Origin: Billgrantia tianxiuensis
GTDB lineage: Bacteria; Pseudomonadota; Gammaproteobacteria; Pseudomonadales; Halomonadaceae
Assembly (NCBI RefSeq): GCF_009834345.1
Contig: NZ_CP035042.1
Span: 1,550,001-1,614,000, forward strand
Direction of reading: 5' to 3'
Length of the DNA stretch: 64,000 bases
The notes under the pieces were generated by a model, which did not search any database, was not told the origin of the DNA, and worked only from the letters and a program-made list of their open reading frames with translations. How positions within the stretch are numbered: position 1 is the first letter of the stretch; every line of letters begins with the position of its first letter. Of this stretch, positions 8,276 to 16,798 are shown in pieces. The translations under genes and the position numbers were made by a program.

Positions 8276-9364
8276 ATGAAGCATCACGGCACGGTACGTG
8301 AATACTGTTGGCCGTTGCAGCGCCTGACATGGCTACCGCTGATCGTCGGCATGCTGGTCACCGTTCTGTCGGCTGGTACGGCCTGGGCCGAAGAAGAGGC
8401 GCAAGCCGGGGAGAGCGACGAGGCTGCCAATGAGTGGCCCAAGGGGCACTATCCGCTGCCCGAACAGGGCGATGTCATTGGCGAGGATTATATCGTCAAG
8501 GCGCGCGACGAGGAGACCCTGCTCGACATCGCTCGCGAACATAACGTGGGCTATGAGGAGATCCGCCGGGCCAATCCCGATGTCAGCGTCTGGTTGCCGG
8601 GTGAGGGCACCGAGGTCGTCATTCCCGGCCGTTTCATCCTGCCGCCGGTGGAGCGCGAGGGCATCGTCATCAACGTCGCCGAGCTCAGGCTGTACTATTA
8701 CCCGCCGGCAGGCGAAGGCGAGATACCGCGGGTGGAGACCTACCCGATCGGCATCGGGCGGGAGGGCTTCGATACACCGCTGGGCAAGACCAAGACCACC
8801 ATGCGGCTCAAGGACCCGGCTTGGTACCCGCCGCGCTCGGTGCGCGAGGAGGCCGCCGCGCGTGGTGAGACGGCGCCCGCCGTGGTACCGCCGGGGCCGG
8901 ACAACCCGCTTGGGCGGCATGCCATCCTGCTCGACATTCCCGGCTACCTCATCCATGGCACCAATCTGCCCGATGGCATCGGCATGCGCGCCAGCCGCGG
9001 CTGCATTCGCATGTACCCGGAAGACATCGAGTCGATCTTCGACCGCGTGCCGGTCGGCATGCAGGTTCATCTCATCAACCAGCCGATCAAGGCCGGCTGG
9101 GATGGCGATACGCCCTACGTGCAAGTCTACCAGGCGCTGGAGGAGCAGGAGGCCGGCATGGCCGCATTGATGGAGACCCTGGCGATGCTCGAGCGCAATG
9201 GCGATGCGCCCGCCACGCCACTGAACTACGAACTGTTGCGTGAGTTGCTCGAGAACCCCAGCGGCGATGTCGTTGCGCTGACGCCGGCCCCGGAACCCGA
9301 GCCGGAACCCGAGGAGGACGCTGGCGAAGAGGAAAGCCTGCTCTGGGAGGAGTTGTCCGTCTAG
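8276..9364 (+). CDS. L,D-transpeptidase (ErfK/YbiS family) with LysM
   Basis: A 362-residue exported enzyme. After a signal peptide (cleavage near TAWA, about residue 38) comes a LysM-like peptidoglycan-binding segment (about 71-118), then a YkuD catalytic domain with HGTN at about 226 and the catalytic SRGCIRM at about 238-244. The tail is acidic and Pro/Glu-rich (PEPEPEPEEDAGEEE). Family members attach the major lipoprotein to peptidoglycan or make 3-3 crosslinks using the active-site Cys. The start at 8276 (AGAGGC upstream) is preferred because it gives the signal peptide; earlier in-frame starts overlap cls. It follows cls by 113 bases on the same strand. Confidence 0.9.
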   Translation: MKHHGTVREYCWPLQRLTWLPLIVGMLVTVLSAGTAWAEEEAQAGESDEAANEWPKGHYPLPEQGDVIGEDYIVKARDEETLLDIAREHNVGYEEIRRANPDVSVWLPGEGTEVVIPGRFILPPVEREGIVINVAELRLYYYPPAGEGEIPRVETYPIGIGREGFDTPLGKTKTTMRLKDPAWYPPRSVREEAAARGETAPAVVPPGPDNPLGRHAILLDIPGYLIHGTNLPDGIGMRASRGCIRMYPEDIESIFDRVPVGMQVHLINQPIKAGWDGDTPYVQVYQALEEQEAGMAALMETLAMLERNGDAPATPLNYELLRELLENPSGDVVALTPAPEPEPEPEEDAGEEESLLWEELSV

Positions 9365-9440
9365 CCACGTTGCCGTTTCAGCTTGCATTCAGGGTGATGC
9401 CTTATTCTCGTGCTTCCCTTAGGCGAATCGAGACACAACC

Positions 9441-9941
9441 ATGCACAAGTCGATTTTGGCAGCCCTGTTCACCCTCTGGTCTGCTGGCTCCCTGGCAGCT
9501 CCCGGACACCAAGCGGGTGGTACGCAACAGCCTGACGAGGTGAAGGTGGATCGCGTCATCCAGGTTCAAGCGGGCGAGATGATGTTCGGTCCCGAGGCCT
9601 TGGCCGTCGCACCTGGTGAGACGGTAAAGTTCGAAATCCACAACAGCGGCGTGCTGGAACACGAGTTCGTCATTGGTGACCGCGCGGCGCAGGAAGAACA
9701 CCGCCGCATGATGCAGGAGATGGGGGGGCACGGTGGTCATGGCGGCCATGGTAGCCATGGTGGCCATGACATGGCCGAGGGCGAGCATGGCGGGCATATG
9801 CCTGCCGTGACCATTGCCCCTGGCGAGACCGCGACACTCGTTTGGACGGCGCCCGAGGGGGTAAGTCAACTTGAATATGCCTGCAACATTCCCGGTCACT
9901 ACGAAGCTGGGATGATGGGAAACATCGACTTTCAGGGGTAA
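9441..9941 (+). CDS. copI: Periplasmic cupredoxin (CopI-like)
   Basis: A 166-residue secreted blue-copper protein. A signal peptide ends near SLAA (about residue 19). The cupredoxin fold is indicated by VAPGETVKFEI and the type 1 copper ligands: His in LEHEF and the cluster C-x4-H-x4-M in ACNIPGHYEAGM. A His/Gly-rich insert (GGHGGHGGHGSHGGHD) lies between them, which is typical of CopI-type proteins in copper-resistance clusters. It directly precedes the two-component regulator with five bases between. Role: periplasmic copper binding or electron transfer; it is not obviously a respiratory plastocyanin. Confidence 0.85.
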   Translation: MHKSILAALFTLWSAGSLAAPGHQAGGTQQPDEVKVDRVIQVQAGEMMFGPEALAVAPGETVKFEIHNSGVLEHEFVIGDRAAQEEHRRMMQEMGGHGGHGGHGSHGGHDMAEGEHGGHMPAVTIAPGETATLVWTAPEGVSQLEYACNIPGHYEAGMMGNIDFQG

Positions 9942-9946
9942 ACACG

Positions 9947-10612
9947 ATGAAGCTGTTACTTCTCGAGGACGATGACCTGCTGGCAGAGAGCTTGTCGGAA
10001 ACTCTGGAAGACAACGGCTATCGTGTCGACTCGGCTGCCACGGTGTACGCGGCCGAGTCCCTGATGGCGACCGAGGACTATGCCTTGGCGATTCTCGACC
10101 TGGGGCTGCCGGACGGTTCAGGGCTCGACTTGATCGCGCGCTGGCGTGGCCAGGAGCGTCGCTTGCCAATACTGGCTCTTACTGCGCGGGATACCTGGGA
10201 AGACAAGGTCGCTGGCCTGCGCCGAGGAGCCGACGATTACCTGACCAAGCCGTTTCATGAAGCAGAACTGCTGGCGCGCCTGCATGCTCTCTTGAGGCGG
10301 CAAACAGGTCATTTGAATGCCATGCTCAGCGTCAATGGCATACAGCTCGACGAGGAGAGACGCCAGGTCAGCACTGACGGGTGTCATTGGCAGCCGCTGA
10401 CGGCCACGGAATTTCGGCTGCTGCGCTACCTGATGCATCATCCCGACCGCGTCTTGTCCAAGGCACAGCTGCTCGACCAACTCTACTCCCTGGAACAGGA
10501 CGCTCCCGCCCCGAACCTGGTGGAGGTGTATATCGCCAAGCTACGACGTCGCCTGGGCAAGAACGCCATTCAGACCCGGCGCGGACAGGGCTATTTCCTT
10601 GCGTCGCATTGA
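9947..10612 (+). CDS. OmpR/PhoP-family response regulator
   Basis: A 221-residue two-component regulator. The receiver domain has the acidic pair EDDD near the start, the phospho-acceptor Asp in AILDLGLPDG (about residue 51) and the conserved Lys in YLTKPF (about 101). The C-terminal winged-helix DNA-binding domain contains LTATEFRLLRYLM and VEVYIAKLRRRLG. It resembles PhoP/QseB-type regulators. The downstream kinase overlaps its 3' end by 14 bases. Position between copI and pcoA suggests regulation of this copper block, but the stimulus cannot be read from sequence. Confidence 0.93.
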   Translation: MKLLLLEDDDLLAESLSETLEDNGYRVDSAATVYAAESLMATEDYALAILDLGLPDGSGLDLIARWRGQERRLPILALTARDTWEDKVAGLRRGADDYLTKPFHEAELLARLHALLRRQTGHLNAMLSVNGIQLDEERRQVSTDGCHWQPLTATEFRLLRYLMHHPDRVLSKAQLLDQLYSLEQDAPAPNLVEVYIAKLRRRLGKNAIQTRRGQGYFLASH

Positions 10613-11921
10613 GCGTCGCAGCCTGCGCTTCCGCCTGCTGGTCTGGCTTGGGGGAGTAGCGCTCATCGTGGTAGGCGTGACCTGGCTGTTGCATGGCATC
10701 CTGTTGCACGATCTGGCACGAAGCTTTCTTGGTGAGCGATTGCGCCAGGAGGCGGAGCATACGCTGCTCCAGTTCCGCCAGGGGCAACTCTCGACGCAAT
10801 TATGGCAGGCGGAGAGTCCTGCCTTGCAGGTCTTCCATCACCTCTATGTGCTGGAGCTGGACGGTGAGATCACCACGTCGCATCCAAGCTGGCTCGAAAC
10901 GTTGGCGCCTTACCTGGAGGGCGAGGATGAAGCGTTGGATATCGTTTCCTCTGGCGAACGTCACCTGCTGGTATATCGCACACGCTTCGAATTCGACGGT
11001 CGCTCGGGCGTACTGCTCATCGGCGAGGACTTCGGCCAGGTAGAGGATGGGCTGGAAGCGCTCCACTGGTGGGTGGGTGGCATTGCCGGCCTGCTGCTGA
11101 TCCTGCTCATCGGTCTCAACATGATGGCGGTCAACCGTGCGCTGTACCCACTCTCCCGGCTACGCAGACAGCTCGACGAACTGCGCTCGGGTACGCGTGA
11201 ACGGCTGCAACTCGACACGCCTTCCGAACTCGATGGCCTGGTGGCGCAGCTCAATCGCCTCATGGATGAACACGCGCGACGGCTTCAGCGTTCGCGTGAA
11301 TCCCTGGCCAACCTGTCCCATGCGCTCAAGACGCCGCTGACGGCGGTCATTCAGGTGTTGCGCGGCTCACGCCCCATCGACCCGGGGCGCAGGGAGAAGA
11401 TGCAGCGCCGCCTGGAGGACATGCATGCTCAGTTGGACACCGAGCTGAAACGTTCCCGTATTGCCGGTCCCAATGCAGGGCAGCGTGCAAACATCCGGCA
11501 TGAAGCCGAGCAACTCATCGAGATGTTCTCGAACCTCTATCCCGGTAGGAATTTCCGGCTCGGTATCGACGCCTCGGTACCCGTCAGTGTCAATGTAGAG
11601 CGACAGGATTTTGCCGAGATGCTGGGTATCCTGCTGGATAATGCCGGCAAGTGGGCGACTTATGAGATTCGTTGCCGAGTGCGGCGAGATACCTCTCTGT
11701 CAATTCTGGTCGAGGATGACGGTTCCGGCGTCGCGTCGGGTGACTTGGGCCGCCTGGGGCGGCGTGGCACGCGACTTGACGAAGGCAAGCCTGGCCACGG
11801 GCTGGGCCTGTCCATCCTGCGTCAGATCGTCGAACGCTATGCTGGCCAGGTGAGTTTCGAGCCTTCTCCCGAGGGAGGGCTACGGGTCGAGATCATGCTG
11901 CCGCTGAATGAGGTGGGCTGA
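10599..11921 (+). CDS. PhoQ-like sensor histidine kinase
   Basis: A 440-residue membrane kinase with two membrane segments (about residues 10-30 and 155-175) framing a periplasmic sensor region, then HAMP-like sequence and the H-box SHALKTPLTAV, which is the PhoQ-type variant with Lys in place of the usual Arg. The ATP-binding domain has the N-box LLDNAGKWA and the G-boxes EDDGSGV and GHGLGLSIL. The start is a TTG at 10599, inside the end of the regulator gene; no ATG nearby gives the first membrane segment. Partner of the preceding regulator. Confidence 0.9.
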   Translation: MRRIERRSLRFRLLVWLGGVALIVVGVTWLLHGILLHDLARSFLGERLRQEAEHTLLQFRQGQLSTQLWQAESPALQVFHHLYVLELDGEITTSHPSWLETLAPYLEGEDEALDIVSSGERHLLVYRTRFEFDGRSGVLLIGEDFGQVEDGLEALHWWVGGIAGLLLILLIGLNMMAVNRALYPLSRLRRQLDELRSGTRERLQLDTPSELDGLVAQLNRLMDEHARRLQRSRESLANLSHALKTPLTAVIQVLRGSRPIDPGRREKMQRRLEDMHAQLDTELKRSRIAGPNAGQRANIRHEAEQLIEMFSNLYPGRNFRLGIDASVPVSVNVERQDFAEMLGILLDNAGKWATYEIRCRVRRDTSLSILVEDDGSGVASGDLGRLGRRGTRLDEGKPGHGLGLSILRQIVERYAGQVSFEPSPEGGLRVEIMLPLNEVG

Positions 11922-11988
11922 CCATTCAGCGTGCTTTCAGCAATCCACCGCATCATGGCGCCTGGAGTTCCCCTGACAGGAGCCATGC

Positions 11989-13995
11989 ATGACGACCAAG
12001 AACACCACCGGTATTTCCCTTTCCCGCCGACAACTGCTCAAGGGCGGGGCCGCTTTCGGTTTTGGAGCGGCGGCCCTGGGGCTTGCGCCGGCCTGGGCCG
12101 ACCCCTGGGGACAAAGTAATGCCTACCCGCAGGGGGCGGTGGAAGGCAACGACATCGCCCTGGCCATTCGCCGGGAAACGCTGGCGATCAATGGCCGCAG
12201 TACGCGCCCCATCACCATCAACGGAACGAGCCCCGGGCCACTGATTCGACTGCGGGAAGGGCAGGATGCCACCTTGCGGGTCACCAACCTGATGGACGAA
12301 CCGACCTCGATTCACTGGCACGGCTTGATTCTGCCGCCCGAGGTCGATGGTGCGCCGGGTATCAGCTTCGCCGGCATCGGTCCGGGGGAAACCTTCACCT
12401 ATCGCTTCCCCGTGGTGCAGAACGGTACCTACTGGTATCACAGCCACTCCGGCCTGCAGGAGCAGTTGGGTCACGCGGGACCGATCATCATCGATGCCGC
12501 CGAGCGCGAGCCGTTCCGTTTCGATCGCGAGCATGTGGTGCTGCTGACCGACTGGACCTACGAAGATCCGGCCACGGTCTTTCGCAACCTGAAGACCGCC
12601 GAGGGCTATTACAACCTCCAGGAACGCACCATCACCGACTTCCTGGCCGACATGCGCGAGAATGGCTTCAGGGAAACGGCCCGCACGCGTGCGATGTGGG
12701 CACGCATGCGCATGAGTTCGCGCGACATCGCCGACGTTACCGGCAGCACCTACACCTACCTGGTGAACGGCCAGGCGCCGGAGCAGAACTGGACGGCGCT
12801 GTTCAAGCCAGGCGAGCGGCTGCGCCTGAGATTCATCAACGGCTCGGCGATGACCTACTTCGACGTGCGCATTCCGGGATTGAAGATGACGGTGGTTGCG
12901 GCCGACGGCCAGCCCGTACAGCCCGTACCGGTCGACGAATTCCGCATCGCCGTTGCCGAGACCTATGACGTCATCGTCACTCCCGAGGCGGATACGGCAT
13001 ATACGGTATTCGCCGAATCCATGGACCGCAGTGGCTTCGCCCGTGCGACCCTGGCACCGCGCCTGGGAATGGAAGCCGCGGTTCCCGAGCGGCGCAGGAT
13101 CGCCGACCGGGGCATGGAGGCGATGGGCGCACATGGTGGCATGGACCACTCCAACATGGCGGGCATGGACCACTCCAACATGGCGGGCATGGACCACTCC
13201 AACATGGCGGGCATGGACCACTCCAACATGGCGGGCATGGACCACTCCAACATGGCGGGCATGGACCACTCCAACATGGCGGGCATGGACCACTCCAACA
13301 TGGCGGGCATGGACCACTCCAACATGGCGGGCATGGACCATTCCAACATGGCGGGCATGGACCATTCCAACATGGCGGACATGGACCATTCCAACATGGC
13401 GGGCATGGACCATTCCAACATGGCGGGCATGGACCACTCCAACATGGCGGGCATGGACCATTCCGGCATGCAGCACGACACATCGCCTGGTGCCTCGGAA
13501 GGTGACCTGTTGCCGGCGGGAACCGCCCAGCCCGGCTCGCAGTATGACCAGGCGGGAATCGGCATCGATCCTGACGAGCGGCGCATCCTGGTCTATCGCG
13601 ACCTCAAGGCGTTTCGCCCCTGGCCGGACCGCCGCGAGCCGGAACGTGAGATGGAAATCCACCTGACCGGCAACATGGAGCGTTACATGTGGTCGTTCGA
13701 CGGCAAGAAGTTCAGCGAGGTCACCGGCCCCATCCACTTCCGCAAGGACGAGCGCCTGCGCCTGATCCTGATCAACGACACCATGATGGAGCACCCCATT
13801 CACCTTCACGGCATGTGGATGGAGTTGGAGAACGGGGCGGGGGAACTCATTCCACGCAAGCACACCATCAACGTCAAGCCGGGTGAGCGGGTCTCTGCAC
13901 TGATTACTGCCGATGCCGAGGGTAGCTGGGCGTTCCATTGCCACCTGCTCTATCACATGGACGCCGGCATGTTCCGTGTCGTCAGGGTTTCGTAA
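11989..13995 (+). CDS. pcoA: Copper-resistance multicopper oxidase PcoA/CopA type
   Basis: Periplasmic oxidase of 668 residues, exported by a twin-arginine signal (SRRQLLKGG). Copper motifs: IHWHG (about residue 107), YWYHSHS (about 150), HPIHLHG (about 603) and [12 protein letters not shown] (about 649). Between the second and third domains lies an array of MDHSNMAG octapeptides (residues 385-496), far longer than the few copies in E. coli PcoA. Family role: oxidation or sequestration of periplasmic copper, working with the outer-membrane protein PcoB. The start at 11989 is placed by the Tat signal and AGGAGCC upstream. pcoB follows after nine bases. Confidence 0.95.
   Translation: MTTKNTTGISLSRRQLLKGGAAFGFGAAALGLAPAWADPWGQSNAYPQGAVEGNDIALAIRRETLAINGRSTRPITINGTSPGPLIRLREGQDATLRVTNLMDEPTSIHWHGLILPPEVDGAPGISFAGIGPGETFTYRFPVVQNGTYWYHSHSGLQEQLGHAGPIIIDAAEREPFRFDREHVVLLTDWTYEDPATVFRNLKTAEGYYNLQERTITDFLADMRENGFRETARTRAMWARMRMSSRDIADVTGSTYTYLVNGQAPEQNWTALFKPGERLRLRFINGSAMTYFDVRIPGLKMTVVAADGQPVQPVPVDEFRIAVAETYDVIVTPEADTAYTVFAESMDRSGFARATLAPRLGMEAAVPERRRIADRGMEAMGAHGGMDHSNMAGMDHSNMAGMDHSNMAGMDHSNMAGMDHSNMAGMDHSNMAGMDHSNMAGMDHSNMAGMDHSNMAGMDHSNMADMDHSNMAGMDHSNMAGMDHSNMAGMDHSGMQHDTSPGASEGDLLPAGTAQPGSQYDQAGIGIDPDERRILVYRDLKAFRPWPDRREPEREMEIHLTGNMERYMWSFDGKKFSEVTGPIHFRKDERLRLILINDTMMEHPIHLHGMWMELENGAGELIPRKHTINVKPGERVSALITADAEGSWAFHCHLLYHMDAGMFRVVRVS
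13141..13476 (+). repeat. 24-bp tandem repeat array coding MDHSNMAG octapeptides
   Basis: Fourteen consecutive 24-base units within pcoA: thirteen code MDHSNMA[G/D] and the last codes MDHSGMQH. Units are almost identical. Units 1-8 and 13 spell the His codon CAC, units 9-12 and 14 spell it CAT, so the array has grown by copying blocks. Unit 10 alone ends in Asp. The Met/His/Asp content fits copper binding. Confidence 0.95.
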
Positions 13996-14004
13996 GGAGT
14001 TCGC

Positions 14005-14777
14005 ATGAAAACCAGAATCGTACCGATGGCTACCTGCGCCGCTTTCACCGTGCTGGCGATGGCAGCGGCCCATGCCGAGGATGGCTACGACGCTCCGAAT
14101 GACTGGCCCTCGCCGATGGCAGAACACCATATCTGGGCAGCGGGCTTCGATCGATTGGAGTACGCATGGCCCGACAAGGGGAGGAGCAAAGTTTCGCCTG
14201 GGATTTCCAAGCCTGGTATGGCGGTGACATCAATCGTATTTACCTCAAGACCGAAGGCGAGAATGCCCAAGGGGATGGGGCGGGCGCCGAAATCGAACAT
14301 CTAGACCTGCTCTACAGTCGGCTAATCTCGGATTTCTGGGAGCTACAAGGGGGCATCGGTTACCAGGGAGGGTTCGGCAACAATGACCATCCCGAGCGTA
14401 CCTATGCGGCGATTGCTCTGCAGGGGCTGGCGCCCTTCTACATTGAAACCGACCTGGCCCTGCGTATCAGCGAAGATGGTGACGCCTGGGTTCAGTTGGA
14501 AGCCGAACACGATATGCGCCTGACGCAGCGTCTCTATCTTCAACCGCGTGCGGAGTTGGTGGCTTCAGCTAGTGACGTCGAGGAGTTTCACATGGGAAGT
14601 GGCCTGAGCTCGTTGAATACAGGCTTGCGGCTTCGCTACGAAATCACTCGTAAATTTGCTCCCTATGTCGGGGCTTACTGGGAAAAGAGCTACGGCAATA
14701 CCGCCGATATGGCACGTGCCCATGGCGAGCCTACTGAAGACACTGGTTTCGTGGCCGGTATTCGTGTGTTGTTCTGA
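14005..14777 (+). CDS. pcoB: Copper-resistance outer-membrane protein PcoB/CopB (frame broken at a G tract)
   Basis: Outer-membrane beta-barrel partner of PcoA. The N-terminus (signal peptide ending near AAHA, then MAEHHIWAAGFDRLEYAWPD) reads from 14005. The rest, starting AWDFQAWYGGDINRIYLKTE and ending in the barrel signature GFVAGIRVLF, is in the next frame and ends at 14777. Adding one G to the G4 tract at 14178-14181 joins both parts into a 257-residue protein. The final Phe is the expected outer-membrane insertion signal. Start at 14005 follows TAAGGAG. The Met/His-rich N-terminal region found in many CopB proteins is nearly absent. Confidence 0.88.
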
Positions 14778-14778
14778 G

Positions 14779-14798
14779 ACGACTGGTGCAGCAGTCGT
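14779..14798. terminator. Hairpin after pcoB
   Basis: ACGACTG and CAGTCGT pair around a six-base loop directly after the pcoB stop; an alternative pairing of GGTGCA with TGCACC overlaps it. There is no T tract, so termination strength is uncertain. The next gene has its own predicted promoter, which fits an operon end here. Confidence 0.4.
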
Positions 14799-14854
14799 GC
14801 GCTGTTGCACCGGCTTTACCAGGGTGGCATGGACTAGCCAGAACAAACCGATAC

Positions 14855-14896
14855 TTGATCTGCATCAACGAAGTTGGCGCCTTCCATTGTCATACT
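14855..14896 (+). promoter_or_regulatory. FNR/Anr-type box with -10 hexamer (class II promoter)
   Basis: TTGATCTGCATCAA at 14855-14868 is a perfect TTGAT-N4-ATCAA palindrome. With its centre at 14861.5, a class II start point would be near 14903, and CATACT occupies exactly the -12 to -7 positions (14891-14896). It lies 53 bases upstream of that start point's gene at 14956 and probably drives the run 14956-16764. Confidence 0.7.
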
Positions 14897-14955
14897 GAGT
14901 TCGTCGGCATGCCCTGTCGGCTTATTCCGGACCCTGGAATGGAAGGCACATCCCG

Positions 14956-15345
14956 ATGAGCCTGTACGGACTGCGCAGATCGCTGTTTACCCGATGGCCG
15001 GGCATCCTGCTGCTCTGGCTGCTGACCGGGTCGGTAGGGTCGGCCTACGCCTGTTCGTCCCAGGCGGAAGTGGGCGAGCCGGTGAGCCAAGCAATGCTTG
15101 CCGCGGCCGATGAGTCATCGTCCCAGCATCCGGAGAACTGCGATGATCACTCCCCCGGCATCACGGCCAGTCTCGGCAAGGTGCCGGCAGATGACCCGCG
15201 CAACCTGACCGCCGCGAGCTTGTTCCCCGGCTTGCTCTCCCTGTTCCTCTTGCCTGTCGTAGTGGGTGGGAATCTGATGCTGTCAGACCCCTCGCCGCAC
15301 TCGCCTAGCCCCATTTATCTCGCCACGGCTCGGATGCGTATCTGA
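14956..15345 (+). CDS. Small membrane-anchored secreted protein of unknown function
   Basis: A 129-residue protein with an N-terminal signal segment (ILLLWLLTGSVGSAYA) cleaved before a Cys, a short polar middle with a second Cys (ENCDDH), and a C-terminal hydrophobic segment (LFPGLLSLFLLPVVVGGNLM). I do not recognise a named family. It resembles in layout the unresolved small protein upstream of the multicopper oxidase. The start at 14956 has GGAAGGC about 12 bases upstream. It is first in the run DUF2933 protein, ICMT-like protein, HMA-like protein, under a predicted FNR-type promoter. Confidence 0.6.
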   Translation: MSLYGLRRSLFTRWPGILLLWLLTGSVGSAYACSSQAEVGEPVSQAMLAAADESSSQHPENCDDHSPGITASLGKVPADDPRNLTAASLFPGLLSLFLLPVVVGGNLMLSDPSPHSPSPIYLATARMRI

Positions 15346-15436
15346 GATCGGCCGTCCGCCACGACGTCTCAAGGATTACGCACCATCCGCGAGTTCGGCC
15401 CTTGAGATGGCCGCACTCCAGCATGCGAGGTGAACC

Positions 15437-15661
15437 ATGGATCACGACAAGCCCCTATCCGATCCCGGTGGCCTGCAGCCCATGCGCTTCTGGCTGCCGC
15501 TGGGACTCTTTCTCGCCTTCGTGGTGTACCTGCTGTGGGCCGAGCACAGAGTTCACTTCGTGCAGTTTCTGCCGTTTCTCATCCTGCTGGCCTGCCCGCT
15601 GATGCATCTGTTCATGCATGGTGGACATGGCCGGCATGGCAAGGGAGGGGACAAGACATGA
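15437..15661 (+). CDS. DUF2933-like small membrane protein
   Basis: A 74-residue protein with one or two membrane segments (FWLPLGLFLAFVVYLLWAEH and FLPFLILLACPLMHLFMH) and a His/Gly tail (HGGHGRHGKGG). This is the typical layout of DUF2933 proteins, which are common in copper-resistance clusters and have no defined function. The start at 15437 follows GCGAGGTGAACC. Its last four bases overlap the start of the next gene (ATGA), so the two are coupled. Confidence 0.8.
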   Translation: MDHDKPLSDPGGLQPMRFWLPLGLFLAFVVYLLWAEHRVHFVQFLPFLILLACPLMHLFMHGGHGRHGKGGDKT

Positions 15662-16320
15662 ACGCCGGAGAAAGCGCCTATGGGCTATGGATGCTGGTCA
15701 TCCTGAACTCGGCGGTCTTTATATTCTTTGCCTTCAGTTTCATCAAGCCCCGCAGCAAGGCGGACTGGCGAAGCCTGGGCGCCTTCTCGGCCTTCGTGGT
15801 AGCGCTGTTCGTGGAGATGTATGGCTTTCCCTTGACCATTTACTTCCTCGCCGGCTGGCTGGTCAGCCGCTATCCGGATCTCGACCCCTTCTCCCACGAC
15901 AGCGGTCATCTGCTGCAGACCTTGCTGGGAGTGGAGGGCGACCCTCATTTCAATGTCCTGCATATTGCCAGCAACGTCATAATCGTCGTGGGCTTCTTCA
16001 TGCTGGCATCGGCCTGGCGTGTTCTCTATCGAGCGCAACAGAGCGGCGAAGTCGCCATGACCGGCTGGTATGCGCGCTGTCGTCACCCTCAGTATGCCGC
16101 CCTTGTCCTGATCATGTTCGGGTTCCTGTTGCAATGGCCCACGCTGTTGACCCTCATGATGTTCCCGGTTCTGGTCGTGGTCTATGTGCGCCTCGCTCGT
16201 CGTGAAGAACACATGGCCCTGATGGAATTTGGTGAGGTATATCGAGCTTATATGGAGCGAACTCCAAGGTTTATCCCCCGGCTATCTTCCAAACTCACTA
16301 CCCATTTCCGAGGAGGGTGA
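15658..16320 (+). CDS. Isoprenylcysteine carboxyl methyltransferase-family (ICMT/PEMT-like) membrane protein
   Basis: A 220-residue polytopic membrane protein. The C-terminal half has the ICMT/PEMT-type signature CRHPQYAALVLIMFGFLLQ followed by a membrane hairpin and the acidic motif RREEHMALMEFGEVYRAYM. In family members these bind S-adenosylmethionine and place the methyl-acceptor at the membrane. The bacterial substrate is unknown; such proteins recur next to DUF2933 proteins in metal-resistance clusters. It overlaps the DUF2933 gene by four bases. Confidence 0.75.
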   Translation: MNAGESAYGLWMLVILNSAVFIFFAFSFIKPRSKADWRSLGAFSAFVVALFVEMYGFPLTIYFLAGWLVSRYPDLDPFSHDSGHLLQTLLGVEGDPHFNVLHIASNVIIVVGFFMLASAWRVLYRAQQSGEVAMTGWYARCRHPQYAALVLIMFGFLLQWPTLLTLMMFPVLVVVYVRLARREEHMALMEFGEVYRAYMERTPRFIPRLSSKLTTHFRGG

Positions 16321-16395
16321 TTTGCACACTATCCATCACGACAGACCGATCAAGTCTGAGTGAGAATAAAACTAAGTAGAAGAGGTGAATTTGTC

Positions 16396-16764
16396 ATGAG
16401 TAATAAAGAACATCGCCTTGGTGTGTCCGAAATAAACTTGGTGACTCGTCACCTGAAGCTGGAACCTAACGATGAGGTGTCGATCCGAGCAGCTGTCGCC
16501 GACATTGATCAGCTCTATGGGCTGGACAGCGTAACTTTTGACGAGAAAAAGTGGAGGCTGGATCTGGCCTATGACGCATCGAGAGTTTGCCTCGATTGCG
16601 TAGAGGATATTCTAATGAAACATGCTGTCGAGATCAGCCATGACTGGTGGACGCGTTTCAAGGAAGAGCATTACCGGTTTGTCGATCAGAATGTGAAAGA
16701 TAATGCTAATCATGAACCCTGGAGCTGCCATCAATCCCCGCCCGGCAGTGGGAAGAAAAAATAG
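16396..16764 (+). CDS. HMA-like small cytoplasmic protein of unknown function
   Basis: A 122-residue soluble protein without signal peptide. The middle looks like a heavy-metal-associated (ferredoxin-like) fold: a strand-helix start, then GLDSVTFDEKKWRLDLAYDA, then a helix containing CLDCVEDILMKH. The usual CxxC in the first loop is absent; instead a CxxC sits at the start of the second helix. A C-terminal region contains HEPWSCHQ. It may be a metal chaperone or sensor; that is inference. The start at 16396 follows AGAGGTG; an in-frame upstream start lacks a ribosome site. It has a lower GC content than its neighbours. Confidence 0.6.
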   Translation: MSNKEHRLGVSEINLVTRHLKLEPNDEVSIRAAVADIDQLYGLDSVTFDEKKWRLDLAYDASRVCLDCVEDILMKHAVEISHDWWTRFKEEHYRFVDQNVKDNANHEPWSCHQSPPGSGKKK

Positions 16765-16769
16765 CAAGG

Positions 16770-16783
16770 CAGAGTCGGCTCTG
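16770..16783. terminator. Short hairpin between converging genes
   Basis: CAGAG and CTCTG pair around TCGG just after the HMA-like gene and before the end of the convergent permease gene. The stem is short and lacks a T tract, so this is a weak candidate. Confidence 0.3.
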
Positions 16784-16798
16784 ATAGCACTTTGCGCA

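Noticed and set aside
13141..13476. CRISPR-like direct repeats
   Set aside because: Units are contiguous without spacers and in frame with pcoA, so this is a coding tandem repeat.
11953..14130. 725-codon minus-strand frame with HARHVG repeats
   Set aside because: Antisense shadow of pcoA; its repeats mirror the 24-base array and it has no recognisable domain.
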